Source: Flavobacteriales bacterium
Lineage (GTDB): Bacteria; Bacteroidota; Bacteroidia; UBA10329
Assembly: GCA_003456455.1 (NCBI GenBank)
Contig: DMRV01000429.1
Coordinates: 1 to 10,236, forward strand
Reading direction: 5' to 3'
DNA: 10,236 nucleotides
Shown here one piece after another: positions 1-6,026 of this stretch. The position numbers and the translations under genes are program-made. The notes under the pieces were generated by a model. The model searched no databases, had not been told where the DNA came from, and saw only the letters and a list, made by a program, of their open reading frames with translations. Position 1 is the stretch's first letter. Every line of letters starts with the position of its first letter.

Positions 1-465
1 TTGCGAATCGAAGTCCATCAGGAACTCTGATTCGCCTCCTGGGACAATCGGCTTAGCCAATTCAACCTCCAAAACGGTTCCCTGAACTTTGTGCTTCAGT
101 GGCGTTCCGTCTTGGCTCAACTTCTGAACGATATGGTAGCCTTGTTCTTCTGGTTCCAGTTTCGAAATACGATCAGCAACACGTGGGTCTGCATCAGGAA
201 TATTCCGTGAACGAACATCCATCATACTTCCAGGCTGAAATGCATTGAAATAAAGGTGATAGAAAACCCTAGTTAACGTATCAGGAGAATTGTTGGTATA
301 AACCAGTTTCTGCTTTCCAGCAAACTGATGCTTTTCAGCATCCATATCAATCTCCATTTGATAAGAAGCATGTTGCTGCCAGTAGCCGTGTTGGGCGTGT
401 AAACCCTGAATCCAATAAAAACTCAATAATTGGAGCGTCAGTATAATCGTTGATTTTTTCTTCAT
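1..465 (-). CDS. Exported M1 family metallopeptidase, N-terminal part (cut by window edge)
   Basis: This is the first 155 codons of a gene that runs off the left edge. The product starts with MKKKSTIILT, then a hydrophobic stretch and a likely signal peptidase I site after GLHA (about residue 24), so it should be exported. The mature part opens with GYWQQHASYQMEIDMD and contains VFYHLYFNAFQPGS (about 67-80) followed by MMDVRSR. I recognise this as the N-terminal beta domain of M1 (gluzincin) aminopeptidase-like proteins common in Bacteroidota. The zinc site (HExxH) would lie beyond the edge and cannot be checked. The ATG follows the stop of the GT-C-like gene after four bases, with AAAGGG a few bases upstream of the start, so it is probably co-transcribed and translated from a site inside the upstream gene. 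Role is inferred as peptide trimming outside the cytoplasm; a link to glycan synthesis is not shown. Confidence 0.85.
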   Translation of the reverse strand, partial: MKKKSTIILTLQLLSFYWIQGLHAQHGYWQQHASYQMEIDMDAEKHQFAGKQKLVYTNNSPDTLTRVFYHLYFNAFQPGSMMDVRSRNIPDADPRVADRISKLEPEEQGYHIVQKLSQDGTPLKHKVQGTVLEVELAKPIVPGGESEFLMDFDSQ

Positions 466-469
466 CACT

Positions 470-1858
470 TTACCCTTTAATCTCTTCCTCTTTCAAAGCC
501 TCGGTAGACCTATTTTTCCAGCGCCAGCTCAGATAAAGTAAAGCGGAACTAACAGCGCAAAAAACAGTCCAAGACGAATACCTAAAATCATCGGCCGGGC
601 CTAAAATCACGTAGGGAATCCAGTATAAAAGCCCACTTAGTGCCATTGTGACACTGAACATTACCAGTGCTGGAAACTTTTTCTGGTTAATAATTATCTT
701 CAAGTTTAAAAAGCAAACCAGTAGTAGTAGCACTAAATATGGCGCAGCGGTAAACAGCTTATAGTGCACCACGGGAGCTAAAGCTCTTTCCATTTTATCT
801 AATAGCCTAGGATTCAACATATGATACATCTCTATGCCAAGGTTTTCGTCTCCTGGAAACTGGCCCACCTCGAAGAAATAGGCGAGGTTTGGCCACCACC
901 TAGAACCAAAGAGCATTCCCTTGGTATATGCCCACCTTATTTTCGCATACTCAGTCGGATTAGACCTAATAATTTGCAATGCATCCTTCCTAAATGTAAT
1001 ACCCATTGATTCATCTGTCCAAATTTCCGGATTAAAAATTTTTGCTCCAAAAATCACCCCATTGCAACTTCGGTAGTCGTGGTGGTGTCGTACCAGTTCG
1101 AAATTAACCGTTAAAGAATCGTGGAGTGCGTAGTTCGGAACCTCCAACTTGCCTTTCTCAACCGAAATACCGCTTAAATCCCAAGCAAGCAAGATGTTTT
1201 CCATATGTGGGTTTTGCTCCTCTACGGCAATGGAATTCACCACTTTGGGAACTCCGTAAGCAAACATTATTGCTATACTAAAGAACACCGCTTTGATTAC
1301 TGGAGAAAAGTGTTTAACAAAAAAAATCATGCCCAATAGGGGCAGTAAAGCAAATATGGCGTTGTGTCTAAAGGCAGCACCTATGCATCCTAGCAAAACG
1401 CCAGTTGACAACAAAATAACATTCCTTTTTTTTGTGTTAATCGTAGCTACATAAATCAAGGCGGCTGACGTAATCATGAATGCCATCATTCCAGCATCCT
1501 TCCAAACCGCTGACATCACCAAAAAAGACGTTGGGAAAAAGCCTAAAAAAAGAAGGGCAAGTGTCTTTTGCACAAGCCCTTTTCCAATTGTTTTTGCAAA
1601 TAGTCCAATTCCAACCCAATACACCGACATAAATAGTGCTAACATAAGGTGTGGGCCCTGATAAATGAAATTACATGCCTGCCAAAGCCTAGTCATAATC
1701 AATGGGTGCCAATCATTAACTGGTAGAATACCGAGAGCCTGATAATATTGACTGAGCGAATCATAATTCATCCCGCCGGGAAAGAATAACCAAACAGAAA
1801 AAAAGGAACAGCAAATGGTTATCAGTATGAACACCTTATCCTCAAAACTGTATTTCAT
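470..1858 (-). CDS. Multi-pass GT-C-like membrane protein, DUF6020-like
   Basis: This 462-residue protein has many hydrophobic segments: near residues 8-26, 70-90, 98-116, 121-139, 147-181, 186-203, then a non-membrane loop of about 150 residues (about 207-360), and further segments near 368-390, 396-419 and 428-445. The first loop carries MNYDSLSQY (30-38) and NDWHP (48-52). Later come VWKDAGMM (118-125) and FRHNA (163-167), and PADDFRY (421-427) near the end. Acidic and His residues in the first loop, then KD and RHN, are the layout I associate with DUF6020 and other GT-C-fold polyprenyl-phosphate-sugar transferases, so a sugar transferase at the outer face of the inner membrane is the best guess. 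Donor and acceptor are unknown. The start ATG has AGGA about six bases upstream, is 12 bases after the methyltransferase stop, and the gene ends four bases before the M1 peptidase. Confidence 0.8.
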   Translation of the reverse strand: MKYSFEDKVFILITICCSFFSVWLFFPGGMNYDSLSQYYQALGILPVNDWHPLIMTRLWQACNFIYQGPHLMLALFMSVYWVGIGLFAKTIGKGLVQKTLALLFLGFFPTSFLVMSAVWKDAGMMAFMITSAALIYVATINTKKRNVILLSTGVLLGCIGAAFRHNAIFALLPLLGMIFFVKHFSPVIKAVFFSIAIMFAYGVPKVVNSIAVEEQNPHMENILLAWDLSGISVEKGKLEVPNYALHDSLTVNFELVRHHHDYRSCNGVIFGAKIFNPEIWTDESMGITFRKDALQIIRSNPTEYAKIRWAYTKGMLFGSRWWPNLAYFFEVGQFPGDENLGIEMYHMLNPRLLDKMERALAPVVHYKLFTAAPYLVLLLLVCFLNLKIIINQKKFPALVMFSVTMALSGLLYWIPYVILGPADDFRYSSWTVFCAVSSALLYLSWRWKNRSTEALKEEEIKG

Positions 1859-1870
1859 TTGCGATCCTAG

Positions 1871-2551
1871 TTATTTGCTGACCAGCACTAGGTATTGACC
1901 TCCAAAAGGAACCGACTCTAGCATGGGCTCTAACGGCCGTAGAAATTTTAAGGTCGCTGGAAAATAGAATAGAAACCTAGTTGTGTCCATCATGCTAAAT
2001 CCTGCATTTCGACAAAGTGCCTGACCTTCTTTGTAGCTCAGTGTAATTGCGTCTCTATCAAATGGTATCCTACTCATAACCCAACGGGTTCCTGGATTCC
2101 AGGGGTTGTTCTCAAAAAAGGCCAATTTACCCCCTACTCTAAGAGCTTCATGGATGCTACGTGCTGAATCTGTCCTCTCATTCAGCGGAATATGATGAAA
2201 AACACCATTTACATAAGCTAAATCGAAATCTTTATAGTCTTTGAGTGAGGCGATTCTATAGAACTTAATTTTATCGCTGCCGTAATGTTTTTGGGCAAAC
2301 TCGATAGTCTCATCCGAACTGTCGAAACCACAAACCATGGCATCCGGGTACGTCTTTGACAATAGTATGGTGGTTTCACCAATACCGCACCCGAAATCCA
2401 AAATACGGGTTGGTTGAAAACCTTCTGGAAGATTTTTCCGCATGTGATACAGCCTTCCTTCAGCATAAAAGTCTTTGCCTTCCCCAGTTACGCTTAGCCC
2501 TTCATCAAGCATCTCATCGTAACTACCTGCCTTATCGAAAAGCTCTTCCAT
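1871..2551 (-). CDS. Class I SAM-dependent methyltransferase
   Basis: This intact 226-residue soluble protein is a Rossmann-fold methyltransferase. Motif I is ILDFGCGIGE (50-59), the acidic end of strand beta 2 is GFDSS (75-79, D77 expected to bind the SAM ribose), and the motif IV region is AYVNGVFHHI (112-121). LRVGGKLAFFENNPWNP (137-153) is the usual post-motif strand and loop. The N-terminus (LFDKAGSYDE, then a Phe/Tyr-rich helix near 28-35) and the C-terminal FDRDAITLSY and FYFP pieces match a methyltransferase type often found in bacterial surface-polysaccharide loci, so methylation of a sugar or lipid-linked glycan is inferred; the substrate is not visible. Its ATG overlaps the stop of the upstream glycosyltransferase by one base (TAATG), indicating translational coupling. 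A broken relative of the same type lies at 3907-4384 on the other strand. Confidence 0.88.
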   Translation of the reverse strand: MEELFDKAGSYDEMLDEGLSVTGEGKDFYAEGRLYHMRKNLPEGFQPTRILDFGCGIGETTILLSKTYPDAMVCGFDSSDETIEFAQKHYGSDKIKFYRIASLKDYKDFDLAYVNGVFHHIPLNERTDSARSIHEALRVGGKLAFFENNPWNPGTRWVMSRIPFDRDAITLSYKEGQALCRNAGFSMMDTTRFLFYFPATLKFLRPLEPMLESVPFGGQYLVLVSK

Positions 2552-3759
2552 TACTTAGAATAGGAGCTGAACTGACTGGATTTGAGATACGACATTCTAT
2601 CAGCAATCAGCCTAAGAATTTGAGCAAGTATCTTAGTTACTGATAAGATGGAGGCGAACGTAACCAAAAATGTCATGCTTATATAACGCGACCAGTGCTC
2701 AGTGGTCACTCCTTCTGTGATACGTTGAAATAAAGACTCGGCAACAAGGGATACACCGAGAACTAGGCACAATGTAACTAGCACCCAAATTAAAGAAGAA
2801 GTATAAAGCTTGTAAATCAGCGAACCCCTGACTGGTTTGTTAGGAACAGCAGAAAGAGACATTGCTACAATAGTTTCTGACAGGTAGGACGCAGAGAAAA
2901 ACAAAGCAGAAAGCAAAGCAACCGTGTTACTGACTGTAAAGCGATAAATCATCCAATCTTCCAACATTTGAACCTTTACATAATGCATTATTGGCCCAAT
3001 CATTAGCAAAAGAGCCACGAGAAAACACACAAAACCAGCAACAGAAAGAAGTCTGTTAGGCCTGTAGAGAACTGCGGTTTTCATGATAACGTTTAAAAAC
3101 CGAACACCGTCTTTCCAAATGTGAAGTTTTGATTCTCCATCTCGCTCTTCATAAGGCATGTCTTTCTCAGATATTCTAATCTGATCACTGAGTAAAGCTC
3201 GTGCACTCATTGCCGGTGTAAAGTGTAGCCCGTCTGGTAGAGGCAGTAGTTCTCGCAGAATAGTTCTTCGGACCACACGCATACCACTTGCTGTGTCCTT
3301 CACTTTTTCCGAAGAGAGATACGTAAGTAGGAGAGAGAACATGGTGTTCCCAAATCTTCGGGTAAGAGGCATCTTACTATCCTTGTTGAGCCTACAACCA
3401 AGCGCGACATCCGATTCGGAACGCGTAACCTGATTACACAGTTCAATAAAGAAATTTGGATCGCAAGTACCATCAGCATCTAAGAATGAGAGAAGCTCCG
3501 CGTCTGACTCTAACCAGCCCTGTTTAATAGCAGCTCCATACCCCTTGTTCTTTTCAAAGACAATAAGGTTTATCTGGTCTTTGTATTCAGTGGCAATTTC
3601 CACTGTTCGGTCTGTAGAACCATCACTGACCACCGTTATCTCAACGGCATCAACATCAGTGTTTTTAATAATCTCATCTCGAGCCTCAAGAGACCTGACA
3701 ATGATTTTTTCAATACTTTTTTCCTCGTCAAGTGCGGGGATAACGATGCATAATTTCAT
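2551..3759 (-). CDS. Family 2 glycosyltransferase with C-terminal membrane anchor
   Basis: The protein of 402 residues (from ATG) has an N-terminal GT-A domain and a C-terminal membrane part. Visible GT2 marks are LCIVIPALDEE at the start, VVSDGSTDRT near 43-52, NKGYGAAIKQG near 71-81, and the metal and nucleotide-binding DADG at 94-97. Four hydrophobic segments follow, near 239-257, 278-300, 320-340 and 360-380. This layout resembles dolichyl- or undecaprenyl-phosphate sugar synthases (DPM1/ArnC/GtrB-like), which load a sugar on a polyprenyl phosphate at the cytoplasmic face; such donors feed GT-C enzymes, and two GT-C-like genes sit in this cluster. The exact sugar is unknown. A TTG six codons upstream (3777) keeps the frame open, but ATG at 3759 places the start directly before the first beta strand (MKLCIVIPA), as is usual. 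It overlaps the methyltransferase by one base. Confidence 0.88.
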   Translation of the reverse strand: MKLCIVIPALDEEKSIEKIIVRSLEARDEIIKNTDVDAVEITVVSDGSTDRTVEIATEYKDQINLIVFEKNKGYGAAIKQGWLESDAELLSFLDADGTCDPNFFIELCNQVTRSESDVALGCRLNKDSKMPLTRRFGNTMFSLLLTYLSSEKVKDTASGMRVVRRTILRELLPLPDGLHFTPAMSARALLSDQIRISEKDMPYEERDGESKLHIWKDGVRFLNVIMKTAVLYRPNRLLSVAGFVCFLVALLLMIGPIMHYVKVQMLEDWMIYRFTVSNTVALLSALFFSASYLSETIVAMSLSAVPNKPVRGSLIYKLYTSSLIWVLVTLCLVLGVSLVAESLFQRITEGVTTEHWSRYISMTFLVTFASILSVTKILAQILRLIADRMSYLKSSQFSSYSK

Positions 3760-3796
3760 ACTTGTTATATCGGGCAACGCAATCTAACCAATTTTG

Positions 3797-3828
3797 CCAA
3801 TGTAATCCCTAGGCTTATGCCATTCCAA
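3797..3828 (-). promoter_or_regulatory. Candidate Bacteroidota-type promoter for the 2551-3759 glycosyltransferase operon
   Basis: On the minus strand, TACATTGG (3804-3797) matches the Bacteroidota -7 consensus TAnnTTTG at all but one defined base, and a TTG (3828-3826) lies about 21 bases upstream in the place of the -33 element. The -7 box is about 40 bases before the ATG. A start here would make sense because the genes upstream are broken and one is on the opposite strand. The match is weak and could be chance. Confidence 0.22.
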
Positions 3829-3851
3829 GCCGATTTTGCAATGGCGTAAGC
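3813..3851. repeat. Imperfect inverted repeat, 12-bp arms with 15-base loop
   Basis: GCTTATGCCATT (3813-3824) pairs with AATGGCGTAAGC (3840-3851) over 12 positions with one G-T wobble, leaving a 15-base loop. It lies upstream of the glycosyltransferase at 2551-3759 and overlaps the weak promoter candidate. Neither strand has a T-run after the stem, so it does not look like a terminator. It could be an operator, a remnant of a mobile repeat, or chance. Confidence 0.45.
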
Positions 3852-3906
3852 TGCAAAACTGCAACATACTTTTGCGTGTATCACCTAGAACTAGAAACCG
3901 TCAACG

Positions 3907-4384
3907 GTGCCTGAGAGGGGGTGTGATAATTTCGACAAGTTTGTACCCGACTACGATGGCGAGCAAGCTGAAACTTCAGATATTCGTGGTGCTGAAAGGA
4001 ATTATTTTAGTGAATAAAGATTACCGAAACTCGTTAAACCGATGCTTCCGAATTAAGTGTTAAAAGCGAAAAAATGAGTCGGTGGGGCTACATTTGAACC
4101 CTACGATGGCGAGAAACTACCCTTCGCTGACTACTTCTGTAGTCTTTACCTCAATGCTCTTCCATCATATCAATTTCGACCTTCACAAAAGGATTCTAAA
4201 TGAGATTGTTCGTGTATCAAAGGCCTGTGGTCGATTCTACATTTTTGAGCATAAACCAGTGACAGTAAAAAATAGTGAGAGAATGTGAGTTGACCACGAA
4301 TCTATTCTTCCTCTCCATAAATACACAAATAAAACCTTAACAAATAAGAGCGTGGGTTTTTACTATGTTACTGATCGGTCTTGA
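3907..4384 (+). pseudogene. Decayed class I SAM-dependent methyltransferase
   Basis: This is a remnant on the plus strand, opposite to all its neighbours. In one frame, from about 3925, it reads CDNFDKFVPDYDGEQAET, then GAERNYFSE, a stop (4018-4020), LPKLVKPMLPN, two more stops, and VGGATFEPYDGEKLPFADYF. From about 4142 the sense passes to the next frame: VFTSMLFHHINFDLHKRIL, NEIVRVSKACGRFYIFEHKP, a stop at 4286-4288, then ESILPLHKYTNKTL to a stop at 4382-4384. These are the N-terminal, post-motif III, motif IV and C-terminal blocks of a class I methyltransferase. Motif I (the glycine-rich SAM loop) and its surroundings are missing between 4060 and 4081, and several residues appear lost after FEHKP and before VFTSM. 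The left boundary is a guess. The blocks align with the intact methyltransferase at 1871-2551 (FDK..YD, FHHI, I.L..Y), so the two belong to the same type. It cannot make a working enzyme. Confidence 0.82.
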
Positions 4385-4424
4385 ATATTCAGCTGGTTGC
4401 TTTGAACGCACTATTTTATCCTAG

Positions 4425-5297
4425 CTATTTAACCAGTTTAGCTTTTACAAACTCTTCCACCGTAATAAAAGCTACCTGTTGTTGATTCGTGCTTTTTAGA
4501 ATACAACCTAGCAACCTGGTCGGGAGCAATTCCTATATCCAATTTAGAGATTCTAACCATTTGGGCAACAAATTGTAACAAGGCCTTTGGAACCGGAAAA
4601 ATCAGGGCCTTTTTTCCAGTAATTCTAGAAACACTTGTTATCAACTGATAAAAACTATAGGGCTTAGGACCATTAATGTGAATCGTCTTTTTGGTTTCCT
4701 CATCTACAAAACCCAATTGATGAATGCGTCTTGCAACATCCTCTGTGTGAATAGGGTACATTGGTGTTTTTACTCCTGCTGGGCACAGTTGTACACCACC
4801 TTGCATGGCGTTTTCAATCGCCTTGTCGATTCCTTCTGATTTACTTCCGCCAAAAACCTCAGAAGGCCGGAGCATCAGCCAGTTTTTAACGCTTTCTCTG
4901 CCAAAAACTTAGACCTACCGTAAGCACCACTTTCTTCAGAGGCTGTTCTTGAACTAATAAAAATGAATCGAACCTCAGCATTCGGCTCAAAGAGTGAGAG
5001 AAGCTTTTTGGTGCCTTCAAGATTCACCTCATAGTACTCCTGTTCGTTAATGGTATGCGTTACAGCAGCTCCATGTAGAACTACATCACAGGAGCTAAGA
5101 ACTCGTTCGTATGTCTCTGGCTTGAGAAGGTCTCCCACATGCCAGCTTATGCCTATAACCTTTTCTTCAATGTTCTGTCTGGTCAGACAAATCACCTCGA
5201 ATTTTTCGACCGATAGTAGATTGATTACGGCCCTTATTAACCCTGGTGAGGCTCCAGTTACGAATACCTTCTTCCGATTATTTCTCTTTACTTCCAC
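4425..5297 (-). pseudogene. Frameshifted NAD-dependent epimerase/dehydratase (extended SDR)
   Basis: The reading frame from a GTG at 5297 gives the N-terminal Rossmann half: KKVFVTGAS, HVGDL (53-57), DVVLHGAAVTH, EVNLEGTKKLL, FIFISSRTA, and the catalytic pair in YGRSK (Y126, K130). It stops at 4875 just after EKALKTG. The next frame continues at once with WLMLRPSEVFGG, MYPIHTEDVARRI and a typical C-terminal lobe. The shift sits at a run of five T (4883-4887, plus strand); one more base would join the halves. A second shift near 4467-4473 turns the end into FYYGGRVCKS, whereas the third frame reads ITVEEFVKAKLVK to a TAG at 4425-4427, a more natural C-terminus. The dinucleotide loop is also altered: TGASPGLIR instead of TGxxGxxG. 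An ancestral protein of about 290 residues would have acted on a nucleotide sugar. Its start overlaps the upstream glycosyltransferase by 20 bases. A sequencing error is possible for one shift but less so for all defects. Confidence 0.8.
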
Positions 5298-5983
5298 CTA
5301 ATCGGTATTCAACCAAATTTTTGATGAACTCCCAAACAGCCGGAAGCTTTACGAATGAAGAGCGCCCAGCCAATTCGTAAAACTCGATTGGGAACTCATT
5401 AAATTTCAAATCCCTCACATTCAGCATTATTTCGGCATCAATAAACCAGTCATCCGATTTCAGGCTCATCTGTTCGTAAGCCGATGCTGTCAGAATCTTT
5501 GGTTTCGAATTTGCATCCTTTGTGTTAATACCCGGGAAAAGCGAGGAGAAAAGGACGTTGTACACCCTGCTTATTAACTTTCTGTAAAACCCATCCCCCC
5601 CCTTGGCTCGATATGTTTTGACTAAGTCGTTATCTGTGGTGCTGATAATTTCGTAACATGCGGCAATACTTTCTATTGGAAACTGTCCGTCTCCATCAAT
5701 AATGCAGATATACTTCCCTGTCGCTTCATCCATTCCAGAGCGCATGTCCCAACCCATCATCCCTTCTTTGGGTTTACAAACGGTCTTACATTTTGGATTT
5801 TCATCCGCAATTTGTGCTACAAAGTCCCTTGTTCGATCGTCAGAGCCTTCCAGATAATTAGCCACTAAAACCAATTCATAATTATCGGTTAATTCTTTTA
5901 CGCAAGCTTCCGTTCTGGAAACAAACTCAATGATAGCCGACCCTAAACCATAACAAAGTATAATGGTTTGGCCTAACAGACAT
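5278..5983 (-). pseudogene. Family 2 glycosyltransferase (polyprenyl-phosphate sugar synthase-like), N-terminal frameshift
   Basis: The body of a GT2 enzyme is open from 5982 down to the stop at 5278: TIILCYGLGSAIIEFVSRTE, LVLVANYLEGSDDRT, MMGWDMRSGMDEATGKYICI, the acidic DGDGQ, KTYRAKGGDGFYRKLIS and DDWFIDAEIML. No usable start codon begins this frame: a TAA at 5985-5983 precedes it and the first TTG/ATG-type codon is at 5874, after the first beta strand that binds the nucleotide. ATG at 5983 (MSVRPNHYT) and ATG at 6008 (MKTTNELINV) both look like real N-termini but are in the other two frames. So the gene appears to have lost its start by a small indel near 5955-5975; starting at TTG 5874 would give a 198-residue product without strand 1. 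No C-terminal membrane segments are present. In-frame G8 tract at 5595-5602. The alternative is a non-standard start or a sequence error. Confidence 0.62.
5595..5602 (-). repeat. G8 homopolymer inside glycosyltransferase reading frame
   Basis: Eight consecutive C on the plus strand are read as G8 on the coding strand, in the codons AAG GGG GGG GAT (Lys-Gly-Gly-Asp). At this length the downstream frame is open. Runs of G of about this size in glycosyltransferase genes are the classic substrate for slipped-strand phase variation in other bacteria; whether it varies here is not known. Confidence 0.6.
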
Positions 5984-6018
5984 TAATCAATTCGTTTGTG
6001 GTTTTCATAGATTAATGT
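5980..6018. repeat. Inverted repeat, perfect 9-bp arms
   Basis: ACATTAATC (5980-5988) and GATTAATGT (6010-6018) are exact reverse complements with 21 bases between. They fill the gap between the stop of the GT-C-like gene (6027) and the body of the broken glycosyltransferase, and the left arm contains the ATG at 5983. The arms are AT-rich, so chance is possible; no T-run follows that would make it a terminator. Confidence 0.4.
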
Positions 6019-6026
6019 AAAGAGAA

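Noticed and set aside
1319..1433. A8/T8 runs in the DUF6020-like gene as phase-variation tracts
   Set aside because: They fall in Lys or Phe codons of an AT-rich membrane protein gene, where such runs are expected, and the frame is intact.
2551..3777. TTG at 3777 as start of the membrane glycosyltransferase
   Set aside because: It adds only MPDITS before the first beta strand, and ATG at 3759 gives the usual GT2 N-terminus directly.
3836..4063. Plus-strand open frame of 75 codons as a separate small gene
   Set aside because: The peptide has no recognisable features, while a neighbouring frame over the same bases encodes clear methyltransferase blocks, so this is a by-product of the relic.
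4385..4424. Terminator between the convergent methyltransferase relic and the epimerase
   Set aside because: No GC-rich stem followed by a T-run is visible on either strand in or next to this gap.
4875..4893. Programmed -1 frameshift joining the two epimerase halves
   Set aside because: The zero frame reads GCG TTA AAA ACT; there is no X XXY YYZ slippery heptamer, the A run is only five, and a second shift and a damaged Rossmann loop exist further on, so decay is simpler.
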